NCBI RefSeq assembly: GCF_030249845.1
Contig: NZ_JANURM010000010.1
Span: 1 to 60,579, forward strand
Origin: Campylobacter gastrosuis
GTDB taxonomy: Bacteria > Campylobacterota > Campylobacteria > Campylobacterales > Campylobacteraceae
DNA: 60,579 nucleotides
Direction: 5' to 3'
In this document: in pieces, positions 24,411 through 34,164 of the stretch
How the letters are laid out: every line of letters begins with the position of its first letter
Position numbering within the stretch: position 1 is the stretch's first letter
Notes under the pieces: generated by a model
The model's input: only the letters and a program-made list of their open reading frames with translations
Told to the model about the DNA's origin: nothing
Database searches by the model: none
Made by a program: the position numbers and the translations under genes

Positions 24411-25721
24411 ATGATTTTTACAGATGATAGCGTCTCTCTTTTAGAGAGCCAAAAGATAGAATTTCCAAGCAAATATACAACCTATGAATTTTCATCAAAA
24501 TATTTGCTAATCGCTCCTGAATATCCAACATGGATCGTGCTAGATAGTGATGAATATAATATGTTTTTATATTTAGAAAAGGTAAGTTTGGGTAAGGCAC
24601 TAGATATGTATAACGAGCGTTTTAATAAGAGCGGTGCTTACATAAGAGAAAGGTTACTTGAAAAAATTTTTAACTATAATTTTTACAAAGATGGGTATAA
24701 AAATAGTCATGATGAAGAGGCAATAGAAACCATACAAAAAAATATACATATCAATTTAACAAACGATTGCAATATGCGTTGTAAGCATTGTTTTGTTAAT
24801 GCTGGCAGAGTTGAAAAAAAGTATGTGGATATAGAAAAAATTATCCAAAAAGTTGATGAAATAACAAAGATAAATGGCTACACATCGGTTGTTATTTCAG
24901 GTGGTGAGCCACTATTGCACAAAGATATATTTGTGCTACTTAATGCTTTAAAAGAGCATAAGATAACGCTTTTTACAAATGGTGTTTTGATAAATAAAAA
25001 CAACATAGATAAAATTTCAAGCTTGGTTAGTGAAATACAAATAAGCATAGAGGGAATCTCAAAAAATATTTATGAGAAAAACAGGGGCAGAGGCAACTAT
25101 AAAAGGCTTTTAAATGCCATAAAATTAATAAAAATAAAAAATATTAAATTAATACTTGCCATTACGGTGTTGCCTGATACTTTAATAGATATAAAGGATG
25201 GCTTAATTGAGTTTATAAAGATGCTTGATTATAAAAATTTAGAAATTCGCATAAACAACGAGATAGAAATGGTAGGTGCTGCACCAAAGGAGCTAAATTT
25301 TAAAAATTATGATATAAAATTTTCAAATAAAATAATCCTTGAGCTGATTAAAAAGATACAAAAGCTAGGAATTTCAAGCAAAACAACCAAAAAACAAAAT
25401 ATAAAATTTAAAAATTGTGGCATAGGTACAAGTATTGTTATTGATGTTAATGGCAAAATTTATCCTTGTTCCAAGTTTAGCTCTTATAATCTAGACATAT
25501 CTCAAAGCGCTGATAGAATCTTTGGTGAGTTTGATGAGATAAATCGCAAGACTTCAATTGACGCTATCAAAAAATGCAAAGGGTGTGATTTAAAATATAT
25601 CTGCTCTGGTGGTTGTAGAATTAATAGTTTAAATTTAAAAAACGATATGTTAAGCGTGATTTGTAATAAAAAATATAGAGAAAATTTGCTCCAAAGGCTA
25701 ATTAACGAATGGGATTTGTAA
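24411..25721 (+). CDS. Radical SAM/SPASM peptide maturase with RRE-like N-terminus
   Basis: 436 residues. Residues about 20-105 (YEFSSKYLLIAPEYPTWIVL, then helices) look like a PqqD-type recognition domain. The radical SAM core follows with Cys120, Cys124, Cys127 (CNMRCKHC) for the [4Fe-4S] cluster and SGGEPL at 163. The C-terminal SPASM domain has GKIYPC, CKGC, ICSGGC and a last Cys in VICNKK, enough for auxiliary clusters. Such enzymes form thioether or carbon-carbon links in small peptides; the 37-residue peptide upstream is the likely substrate. Its 3' end overlaps the start of a decayed UvrA-like gene by 14 bases, so the two were one operon. RBS AAGG is weak. Confidence 0.9.
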   Translation: MIFTDDSVSLLESQKIEFPSKYTTYEFSSKYLLIAPEYPTWIVLDSDEYNMFLYLEKVSLGKALDMYNERFNKSGAYIRERLLEKIFNYNFYKDGYKNSHDEEAIETIQKNIHINLTNDCNMRCKHCFVNAGRVEKKYVDIEKIIQKVDEITKINGYTSVVISGGEPLLHKDIFVLLNALKEHKITLFTNGVLINKNNIDKISSLVSEIQISIEGISKNIYEKNRGRGNYKRLLNAIKLIKIKNIKLILAITVLPDTLIDIKDGLIEFIKMLDYKNLEIRINNEIEMVGAAPKELNFKNYDIKFSNKIILELIKKIQKLGISSKTTKKQNIKFKNCGIGTSIVIDVNGKIYPCSKFSSYNLDISQSADRIFGEFDEINRKTSIDAIKKCKGCDLKYICSGGCRINSLNLKNDMLSVICNKKYRENLLQRLINEWDL

Positions 25722-27790
25722 AAAAGATAATACACAAAGTCGTAAAGACTAATAATTTAAAAAAATAGATATCAGTATTGCGCCAAATTCTTTGGTGTAT
25801 ATTTGTGGTTGTAGTGTCTTATATAAGTCAAGTTTGGTGTTTGATATTATTTATGCCGTAAGTAAAAATGAAATACGTCCTATAACAAATGATGATTATG
25901 AGATTAGCGATTGTATTATTAATTTTTATGACAATATTCTAATTTGTATCGCCTTAAAATAACTAAATTTTAATATCAATCCAAGATCAAGCATATTAAG
26001 TTATTTTAATTTATCAAATAAATTAAACTTAATCTTGTCTAAATTATCAACAAAATATATCAAAAATGCAATCTCTTTAAGTCCTAAAAATCTATGCTCC
26101 GAGTGCTGCGGGCGTGGATTTAAAAAGGAGATTGATTTAGATAAGGCAATTGAAACAAACAACACCATAAAAGATAATCCATTTTTGCCTTAGCTAGACT
26201 TATATAAGGATTTTTGCACGCAAATTTTAATTATATACTAATTATATAAACATAAATCCAAGCTTGAAATTTTATGAGATAAGCAAGGAACTGCAACACA
26301 AACTTTTATATAAAGTATCTTTAAAAAAGTACAAAATAAACTATAAAATAGATACAAAAACAATGGTAAAAACAGCTAATTATAAAGGCTTAATGTTAAA
26401 TGAACCATCAGAAATGTTAGAGCAATACACAAAAAATATTTTGTGTAAAAAGTGTGGTAGCACAAGGTTAAATAACTGAATTAATGATATTGAAATTTTA
26501 GGCTATTTATTAAAAGATATTTTACTGTGCAAATTTATGATTTACAAGATATTTTTAAAATTTTTAAATCTAAAATTATAGGTATTGATTTGGCATTTGA
26601 AAAGCTAGATAAATTTGTGTTAAAGTGCGTAAATTTAGGACTTGGACATTTAAGTTTTAGCAGGTCAATACCATAGCCATCAGACAGTGAACTTCAAAGA
26701 CTTAGAATAGCAAAAAATTTACTTAAAAAGTTAAATAACATAATGATTATCCTAGATGAGCCAACCAGTTCACTACGCCTCCAGCAAAGTATTACGCTTA
26801 ACAAAAGGAATAAACACAATAACACAATTATCGTAATAGAACGAAACAAAGAGTTAATAAATATAGCCGATGAGGGTTTTTATATCGGATTAAAAAGCGA
26901 AAAATAAGGCGGAAAATTTATAACCAAGCAAAATTATGAAAAAGCCAAAAATTTAAACTTAAAAAGATTAATTTTAAAAGTAGTATCTGTCAAAAAATAA
27001 AACTACAAAATTTAGATTTTTTAAAATTTCGAGCACAAATTACAATTAATCACAATAGGTTAATAGACATTAGCTCTAAATCTAGCGTAGATAAAACTTC
27101 TTTACTTAAATACAATTGCTACGATATTTAAATTCATACCAATATACATCTCAAAAACCTATCAAGGCTATTATAAACTCAAATATCGCCACTTATACTG
27201 GAATTTTTAATAGTATCAAACAGCTATTTTGTGCTAATTTTTCAAAGAATAGTAGATATTTTTCTAAAAATTCAAACACAATGTGTAAAAAATGTGGTGA
27301 TAGCGATAGAATTTTAGATTTAGAAAAATATAATAGCAAATTTTATAACGAGTGCGAGAGCTGTGATGGTAGTGGATATGATAAAAATATATTGCAATTT
27401 AGAGTTTTTTGATATGAATATATGGGAAATTTTAAGTTGTGACATTAATGATTTTATGCAAGATAGAATATCCTAAAAACAATCAAGGAGAAATTACAGC
27501 TATTAGATGAGTTTAAACTATCTCATATGTCTTAAATAGATTGGCTTTAAATATCTCTGGCGAAGCAACAAAGACTAAGCTTTTTTTGATAAAAAGAGTA
27601 AAATTTTAGGTTAGATAAGCCTGTAAAAGGTTTAAGTAACAAAGATATTTTAAAAATCATCTCTTTACTTTACAAACATATATAAAGATAAAACATTTAT
27701 CATAGTCGAGCATAACTCTCTGTTTTTAAGCTATTGCAATGATATCATAGAGATAAAAAATGCAAAGAGAGTGAATTTTCTAGCTTTATT
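25708..27790 (+). pseudogene. UvrA-like ABC ATPase, heavily decayed
   Basis: Pieces in several frames follow the whole UvrA plan. First half: KTNNLKK then IDISIAPNSLVYICGCS (P-loop region, shifted at a run of seven A at 25759-25765), LVFDIIYA, CSECCGRGF, CKKCGS, LQRLRIAKNL, IILDEPTSSL and NTIIVIERNKELINIADEGF. Second half: KPIKAIINSNIATYTGIFNS, MCKKCGDS, ECESCDGSGYDK and FIIVEHNSLFLSYCNDIIEI. The P-loop lysine region and LSGGE motifs are degraded and many stops interrupt. ATG 25708 lies inside the radical SAM gene. It is a UvrA paralogue, not the repair gene; such paralogues protect producers of DNA-acting metabolites. Confidence 0.8.
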
Positions 27791-28055
27791 GTTTCTTAAA
27801 AAGTATTTTTTATTAAATTTTAGATATGTTATTAGAAATTTTATTGATATTTTTAAAAATTTTAATTAAAAGTAAAATATCATTTTTACGCTCACACTGG
27901 TTTATTTTTATTAGATTTATAACCACTTTATACAAAATGGTATCAATAAAGCCACAATACGCTAAATACAAAGTGGCTATTTCTGTTAAAATCTATTTTT
28001 CAAGATGCGTATCAACTATCTCTTTTTCACAAGCGGTCATATCTACTTGACTTAA
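27791..28055. other. Decayed DNA between UvrA-like remnant and haemagglutinin fragment
   Basis: A 74-codon plus-strand frame and a minus-strand frame with one stop both exist, neither with an RBS or a recognised family. Probably the junction where the two accessory blocks were joined. Confidence 0.4.
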
Positions 28056-30359
28056 ATGTTATCTCTCAATAATAAAATCTATGCCGATCCGCCTTATATG
28101 CTAAACTACTTTGATAACCTATATAAAAATGCAAACTCTTTAATAAACAGCTCATATAATACCCAAAAACAAACAGGTGGTATAACAGGCTCACTAGTAT
28201 TAGCTAGGCATAACATAAAAATAAATACCAATGGGGATATTTATAATAACGGCACATTTAAAGCAGATAATATAATCTTAAACACAAATAACTACACTAG
28301 CAAAGACGCTAACCTAATAGCAAACAACCTAAACCTAAATGCAAATAGCTCTATAAACATACTATCAGGCAACGCAAACACAAACAACCTAAGCTTAAAT
28401 GCAAACGACATATCCATAAAAGGCTCAAATTTAAGTGCTAAAAACAATCTAAGCCTGAATGCTAATAACCAAATAACAATTGATACCATAAAAGAGAGCA
28501 TAAATGTAAATGTATCTGGCAAAGATACAAAGCTAACAGGCACCATAACCACTAATCAAACCTCAAGCCTAAACGCAAACAACATAAATTTAAAAGCAAA
28601 TGATATTACACTAATATCAACAAACCTAAACGCAAGTGATAATATAAACCTAAACTCAAACAACAACCTACTAATAACATCTACAAACGATACCATAGAT
28701 TTAACAAGTAAAACAACAAGCAAAGGCTTTTTATCTAAAAAGCAAACAACCACAAGCATAATAGATGAAACATCCATTAGCTCAAACCTAAACGCTAAAA
28801 AGATAAATCTAATCTCAAACCAAGACACAACCATACAAGGTTCAAATTTATTAGCACAAAACGAGATAAACATAAGTGCAGATAATATTAATCTAACTCC
28901 TGCTACATACCTAACCCAAGAAACAACACAAACATCTAAATCAAGCTTTGGCGGACTCTCAAAATCCTCTCTAAACAAAACAGACCAAGTTACAAACAAA
29001 CAAGGCTCAAATCTAAATTCTAATCAAATAAATTTAAACGCAAACACCATAAATATCTTAGCCTCAACCATACAAACCAACACAGCAAGCATAAACACCC
29101 AAATCCTAAACCTAATCTCAGATAAGCAAACAAATATAAAGACAGAGTTTAAACAAGGCTCAGGAATTTTAACAGCTACCATAACAGATAAAGGCAAGAT
29201 AAAAGAGATAGAAATCCCAGCTGTTATAAAGGTAAAAGATAAGTTTATATTAAATGGTAAAGATATAACCGATAAGCTTGATACAAATCTAGCAAACAAT
29301 ATAAATCAAACTCTAAATTCGCAAGAATTTAAAGACAATATAATAAAAGAGCTTACCTCAAACCAAACAACCCCAATAGATGAAAAGACCATAAATCAAA
29401 TAAAAGCTACTCTAAACTCAAAAGAGTGGGAGAATAAAACAACTACTCTTAGTGGTATAGGAGCACTTATTATAACAGCTATAATTACATATCTAACAGC
29501 AGGAGCAGGAGCTGCCTTTGCAGGAGGTATAGGTCTAGCTAGTGGCACTGCTAGTGCTACTGCTGTATCGGCTATGACATCGGCGGTGATAACCCAAACA
29601 TCAACAGCACTAATATCATCAGCCATAACAGGTAACAAACCAAACATAGACCTAGGCTTGCTAGCTACAAATACTATAAGTGCAGGTGTGCTATCATATG
29701 CAAATTTTGCATTTGGAACAAATGCCTTAACAGAAAATATGAATATATCAGACTATGCTAAAAACGCTACTATAAACGGAGTAGGTCAAGGTATAACATC
29801 ACAGATAAAAGGAGAAAGCTTTAAAGATGGATTTACAATGGGAGCGATTACTTCAATACTAAGCGATAGTGCATTACAGATGAGAAAGTATGTTAAGGAT
29901 AATTATGATTATGCTGGGAAAAACAAAGAATTTGTCCCTGAAAACACACGAAGTAAGGGCGTTAGAGGTGATGAAGTTAAGCTGGCTGGAAGTCATTTAG
30001 ACCCAAATATGAAAGAAATAATCGCCCCATTTGGTGGCTCTCAAACAGGAGAAAGACTTATATTTGGTAGTAGTTATAGCAAAGGTTCTTTTACAGATTA
30101 TGTAAATGAATACTTTGCAGGACCACACGACTTTTTATCTAATTGGAATTATGAGAATATAGGATTAAAAACATATCTACAAAATAATAATACTCTTATA
30201 GATATTGCAAGCGGATTGCTTTTAATACCTTCTGCACCATTTGCAATAGCACCATTTATACAAGATAATATGACAAGTATTGGAATTTATAAGGATTTAA
30301 AGAGAGATAATAAACAGACAAGGAAAGAAGTTATAAATAAAGCAAAGGGGTATAAGTGA
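28056..30359 (+). CDS. cdiA-like: Filamentous haemagglutinin/CdiA-like C-terminal fragment with pretoxin region
   Basis: 767 residues. The first 380 are degenerate beta-helix repeats rich in Asn, Leu and Ile (LNLNANSSINILS, LSLNANDISI, LNANNINLKANDI) as in secreted FHA/CdiA. Then comes a DUF637-like pretoxin region (WENKTTTLSGIGALIITAII, LTAGAGAAFAGG) and a terminal domain from about 640 (GPHDFLSNWNYENIGLKTYL). The N-terminal signal peptide and the two-partner secretion domain are missing and no RBS precedes 28056, so it is a 5'-truncated gene and cannot be secreted by itself. The next gene overlaps by 4 bases and is the candidate immunity gene. Confidence 0.8.
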   Translation: MLSLNNKIYADPPYMLNYFDNLYKNANSLINSSYNTQKQTGGITGSLVLARHNIKINTNGDIYNNGTFKADNIILNTNNYTSKDANLIANNLNLNANSSINILSGNANTNNLSLNANDISIKGSNLSAKNNLSLNANNQITIDTIKESINVNVSGKDTKLTGTITTNQTSSLNANNINLKANDITLISTNLNASDNINLNSNNNLLITSTNDTIDLTSKTTSKGFLSKKQTTTSIIDETSISSNLNAKKINLISNQDTTIQGSNLLAQNEINISADNINLTPATYLTQETTQTSKSSFGGLSKSSLNKTDQVTNKQGSNLNSNQINLNANTINILASTIQTNTASINTQILNLISDKQTNIKTEFKQGSGILTATITDKGKIKEIEIPAVIKVKDKFILNGKDITDKLDTNLANNINQTLNSQEFKDNIIKELTSNQTTPIDEKTINQIKATLNSKEWENKTTTLSGIGALIITAIITYLTAGAGAAFAGGIGLASGTASATAVSAMTSAVITQTSTALISSAITGNKPNIDLGLLATNTISAGVLSYANFAFGTNALTENMNISDYAKNATINGVGQGITSQIKGESFKDGFTMGAITSILSDSALQMRKYVKDNYDYAGKNKEFVPENTRSKGVRGDEVKLAGSHLDPNMKEIIAPFGGSQTGERLIFGSSYSKGSFTDYVNEYFAGPHDFLSNWNYENIGLKTYLQNNNTLIDIASGLLLIPSAPFAIAPFIQDNMTSIGIYKDLKRDNKQTRKEVINKAKGYK

Positions 30360-30676
30360 ATATAAAAAATATCATATTATGTCTAATGATTTTAGGATTA
30401 AATGGTTGTTCTAAATATTATATTCCAACTTATGAAACTTTTGTTGAAAGAGTTTTAAAACCTAAAATAGGAACTTCTGTTATTCCAAAAACTAATCAAA
30501 ACCACAGGGAAATTTACGATGAAAATAGATATATATACGTAATGCACTATCCAAAAGGGTGTTATTATGCGTATTTAACAAACAGAGATGATAAACCAGA
30601 GATTGTTCAAGAGTGGATTATATTATCAGGGAAAGAAAATTGCAAAATAACTGAAAGCTTTGTTTTATTGCAATGA
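30356..30676 (+). CDS. Small lipoprotein, candidate immunity protein
   Basis: 106 residues with a lipoprotein signal (IILCLMILGLNGC, Cys at about 18). GTG start overlapping the haemagglutinin stop, and its own stop overlaps the next ATG. Position right after a CdiA-type C-terminus suggests immunity, and lipoprotein immunity proteins are known for some toxins, but the sequence alone does not show it. The only other option I see is a generic outer membrane lipoprotein. Confidence 0.6.
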   Translation: MNIKNIILCLMILGLNGCSKYYIPTYETFVERVLKPKIGTSVIPKTNQNHREIYDENRYIYVMHYPKGCYYAYLTNRDDKPEIVQEWIILSGKENCKITESFVLLQ

Positions 30677-31233
30677 TAAATATTAAAATTTACAATATAG
30701 ACATCCCGTCATTATTGCCAACTGCTGGTGTGGCTAAATTCGGCACAAATACCTTAAAAACAACAGCTACTGATATAAAAACTGCCTTAAACAACATAGA
30801 AGCAGACGCTATGGCAAAAATAACTCAGAATTTACCGAAAAACGCCACATATAATAAAAATGGACTTATAATATACGGCGGAAGAAATTATGCCATAGCT
30901 GGTATTGATAATATTAGCAAGCAACCAGTATTTACACAAGTAATAAATGGAAAATCAACAGGGAATTTTAAAATGTTTATAGACGGGAAAAGTATAACAA
31001 CCATAAAGCCAACAAATTTTACACCAAAAGCTAATGCAGATTGGTTTGGAAATTTTATGTTAAATCCGAGAAATTGGATATATGGTGCAACTGCTTTTGA
31101 AGTTGCTAACGATATGTTTAATGACAGCACCCCACCAAGCACGACGAAAGGTCAAATTGGAGCTGTAATAAAAGATATTTTTTCAGAAGATAGTAATATT
31201 AAAAATAACATAGATACAATATTAAGGAAATGA
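30673..31233 (+). CDS. Orphan FHA/CdiA C-terminal module
   Basis: 186 residues without signal peptide. The opening (IPSLLPTAGVAKFGTNTLKT) reads like the inside of a haemagglutinin tail, and NADWFGNFMLNPRNWIYGAT like the end of a toxin domain. It starts 4 bases before the lipoprotein stop and ends 4 bases after the next start. Looks like a displaced CT module with its partner. No catalytic motif recognised. Confidence 0.55.
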   Translation: MINIKIYNIDIPSLLPTAGVAKFGTNTLKTTATDIKTALNNIEADAMAKITQNLPKNATYNKNGLIIYGGRNYAIAGIDNISKQPVFTQVINGKSTGNFKMFIDGKSITTIKPTNFTPKANADWFGNFMLNPRNWIYGATAFEVANDMFNDSTPPSTTKGQIGAVIKDIFSEDSNIKNNIDTILRK

Positions 31234-31610
31234 AAATGGGCGTTAAAAGTGGCTTTATATTTTTAGGTTTTATTTTTATTGTAGAAGCAATTTGGGCTTT
31301 ATTTGGCGGTAAAATTTATTTTAAGTATCAAGGTTGGCAAATACCTGATGAAAAAACTATTTTTGGCCTTTTAGCCATAGGTTTGTTTTTTATATGCATA
31401 GGAATTTTTTATAAACCAAAATACCCAGAATTATTGCATTGCAAAAAATGCAAAAAAGTTTATAATTACGTAGATGTAAAAGATAAAAACGGAATTTGTC
31501 CTAAATGCAAAGGAGAATTGCAAGACTATAAAGAATTTGAAAATAAAAACAGAGAATTTCAAAAACTTGATAAAATAGAAAAAGAATTTACCAAAAAGAG
31601 TAAAAACTAA
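31230..31610 (+). CDS. Two-helix membrane protein with zinc ribbon, candidate immunity
   Basis: 126 residues: two membrane helices (GFIFLGFIFIVEAIWALFG; FGLLAIGLFFICIGIFY), then a rubredoxin-type zinc ribbon with CKKCKK and CPKCKG, and a charged coiled-coil tail. Coupled to the preceding orphan module (ATGA). Possible immunity partner of that module; a membrane-anchored zinc ribbon of unknown role is the alternative. Confidence 0.55.
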   Translation: MKMGVKSGFIFLGFIFIVEAIWALFGGKIYFKYQGWQIPDEKTIFGLLAIGLFFICIGIFYKPKYPELLHCKKCKKVYNYVDVKDKNGICPKCKGELQDYKEFENKNREFQKLDKIEKEFTKKSKN

Positions 31611-31611
31611 A

Positions 31612-33090
31612 ATGAAAACACCATATATCTTTTTACCAATCCTCATCCTCATCTCTGCCACTGCTAACCCCATAACCCCAACCAAACAAACAACCCTATC
31701 AAGCATAACAGCAAATACCATAAACATAAACACAACCAACACCAACTAATCAAACAACCAAGAAAACAATAAAAAAGACAAAGACACAAACCAACATAAT
31801 AAAATCTCATCAATAAACTACACAAACAACAAAAATCTAAACTACACCCACTCTAAAACCCTAGCTACAATAGGACAAGGCAGTATAAACATAAAAGACA
31901 AAGAAAACTCAGATGATATATCTAGACTAAATACAGATACAACTAAAATAAACAAAGACCTGTACAGCACAAATATATCATCAAATATAAATGTTAGTGT
32001 GGATATGAGATTATTTAGTAAAGAGGGTAGAAAGGATATAAAAGATGACTACAATAGAGCAACAGCTATTACAAAGGCTATTCAATTAGTTCTTACAACA
32101 AATAATGCTAAAACCAGTAAATTGTTTAAGTATATAGGAGAGTATTTTAAAGGGTATAAAGTAGATAAAAAAATAGAATTTGAAAGAAATTTAAGTATCA
32201 TAGATAACCCCGATACTTCTGTATTAGAAAAGCAAGAAGCGGCTAAAAATATAACAAACATAATGGGGTTAAATGTAAAATTTGCAAATCTTGAAAGTTA
32301 TAGTGGTGGTAAGTTTAATTCTGATGATTTAAACTCTTTGTATATAAACGCTCAGTCTATAAAAATTCATCAGAGTTTTTATTGGCTTTAAGACACGAAC
32401 TGCAACATCAACAAGATAATCAAAATGGAATTTTTATACCAAAAGATAAATCACAAAACGAATTTGCTATAAATCACTCTTTGAATTTACTAGATATGTC
32501 GGCTAAGGCTTTAGATATTAATGGATATAATATAAACAACTACAAATTTAACACAAACTTAAATGACCCAAGTATCAAACAAAACACTGATTATCTTTAC
32601 TCGTTGGATAAAAACAAGAATGATGATTGTATAATGCAAGCTATTGGAGGAACAATAGGTGATGGTTCAAACCTTTACGCTCAATATGAAAGAAATGGAG
32701 GTAGCTTATATCCTTGGGATATAAATTGGGTAGAATTAGGACTAAATACTGCTATGGGGGGCGTGGTCTGGCGGAGCTACAAGTTTAGGAAGTTCTGTTG
32801 TTAGGGGAGGAGTTGCTTCAATGGTAACGGAAACTTACAATCAGGCGGAGTATAATAAAGACGGAATGAATGGCGTAGAAATTTTTAAGAAAGGTGTTAT
32901 GGGTGGAGGAGTAGGTTTTGGAATTAGTGGTGCTGGTAAAATTGGCAATAATATTATAATAAAAAATGGAGTAGTAGGAAAGCCAATTAATTATGATTTA
33001 AAAACACTAAAAAATGAATTTGAAGGTGTTGCTGGTGTAGGAGGAGCAGTTATTCCAAATTATTTTATGGACAACAAAAGTGAAAAGTAA
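31612..33090 (+). pseudogene. Haemagglutinin-type toxin gene, interrupted, with HExxH motif
   Basis: ATG 31612 gives a signal peptide (TPYIFLPILILISATANP) and an Asn/Thr-rich start, then a TAA at 31747-31749. The same frame continues open to 32391 (SVDMRLFSKEGRKDIKDDYN, the region before FHA-type toxin domains). A shift near 32385 leads to LRHELQHQQD, an HExxH zinc-peptidase-like motif, and one at a G6 run (32756-32761) leads to the last frame ending 33090. One stop and two frameshifts, so currently off. Domain identity beyond HExxH is unknown. Confidence 0.65.
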
Positions 33091-33376
33091 TCTGCTAAAA
33101 TTTATAAAAACACTAATAACTGTTTTATTGATATTATTTGTTTTTGTTGGACTTTTTAAGTTTATTTCATATATCTTTAATAAACAATGGGGGATACACG
33201 CCATATTTATTTTTTCTATTGTTATTAATGTGTTTTATATATTTAAAAATGGTATAAGAAAATGTGATTTTTCTTGGGATAAGATAAAAGAGGGCGACAT
33301 AACAAATTATGGTGGAGTTGCATTTTTTTGGCTTATAGTAATGTTGTGTCTGTGGATTTTATATTTTTTTATTTAA
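33080..33376 (+). CDS. Three-helix membrane protein, candidate immunity
   Basis: 98 residues, almost all membrane: LITVLLILFVFVGLFKFISY, AIFIFSIVINVFYIF and FFWLIVMLCLWILYFFI. GTG start overlapping the toxin remnant by 11 bases. Position after a toxin tail suggests immunity; nothing in the sequence proves it. Confidence 0.55.
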   Translation: MKSNLLKFIKTLITVLLILFVFVGLFKFISYIFNKQWGIHAIFIFSIVINVFYIFKNGIRKCDFSWDKIKEGDITNYGGVAFFWLIVMLCLWILYFFI

Positions 33377-33492
33377 CTATTTACATGAAAATTGATTGTC
33401 AGTCAATAGATGAATAAAACAAAAAATATTGAGTTAAAAAATTGGATTATAACTAGACTTATTTAAAATAGAATACAAAGGCACAATAAAAA

Positions 33493-33762
33493 ATGAGATT
33501 TATAAAAATGGTTTTATTAGTTATACTTTTATCGTTAAGTATTTTTAGCGGAAGCCTAGGCTTAAACTACTCACAAGGACATAGTAATCAAGAGAGCATA
33601 ATAAACAATAACTCACAGCTAATAGCAAACAATAATATATTCATAAACACCACAAACGATACAATAATAAAAGGAGCAAACCTAAGAGCTAATAACACTC
33701 TAAATTTAAACACAAACAACCTAAGCTTACAAAGCCAAAGAGATATATACCAATTTTCATAG
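33493..33762 (+). pseudogene. Haemagglutinin N-terminal scrap
   Basis: 89 codons: a signal-like start (MVLLVILLSLSIFSGSLG) fused to five beta-helix repeats (LIANNNIFINTTNDTIIKGA). It ends abruptly beside a methylase fragment on the other strand. RBS is poor. Leftover of a larger gene. Confidence 0.6.
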
Positions 33763-33773
33763 CATTTTCATCG

Positions 33774-33932
33774 CTAAAATACTGCTAAAATAACTTTTTT
33801 AACACGATTTTTAAAATCACCAGTGCCTGCAAAAATATCACAAAAAATTTTATCACTTAAATCGCCAACGACTAAATTTATACTTTCATCTAAAAAACTA
33901 AGCAGTGATAACTTTGAACCTATATAGTTCAT
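33774..33932 (-). pseudogene. N-terminal fragment of an adenine DNA methyltransferase
   Basis: 52 codons: MNYIGSKLSLLSFLDESI, then DKIFCDIFAGTG, the N-terminal SAM-binding motif I of D12-class adenine methyltransferases. The catalytic DPPY part is absent; the frame stops where haemagglutinin DNA begins. Confidence 0.7.
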
Positions 33933-34063
33933 TTTTCATCGCCATAAATTTTAGAAAATATAAACTCCGCCGTGTGAGATGAAAATTATCTAATTTTTCA
34001 GCTACCTAAATTTTAATCTTTACCAAGCTTTAAGCAAGGATTTTGTAAAATCCCTATCGCTCC

Positions 34064-34156
34064 TTCTTAGACCTGTGCAATGCTACTTATGGGCACCGCT
34101 TCAGGGTGGGAACACAGCAGAGCACTTGTAAATAGTGTGTGCCGCAGCCATCTGAG
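34064..34156 (+). ncRNA. ffs: Signal recognition particle RNA (4.5S)
   Basis: Contains the conserved domain IV: CAGG-GTG-GGAA-CAC-AGCAG (34102-34120), a GGAA-type tetraloop on GTG/CAC between the CAGG and AGCAG internal loops to which Ffh binds. The ends pair (TCTTAGA near 34074 with TCTGAGA near 34151). A T run follows. Boundaries are good to a few bases. Confidence 0.85.
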
Positions 34157-34164
34157 AGGGGGTT

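Noticed and set aside
25708..27790. Genuine repair gene uvrA
   Set aside because: Many stops and shifts, missing ATPase motifs, and located behind a RiPP enzyme; a living uvrA would have to exist elsewhere.
28200..29150. CRISPR or tandem DNA repeats in the Asn-rich region
   Set aside because: The repetition is of protein beta-helix units (LNLNAN types) without constant DNA repeats or spacers.
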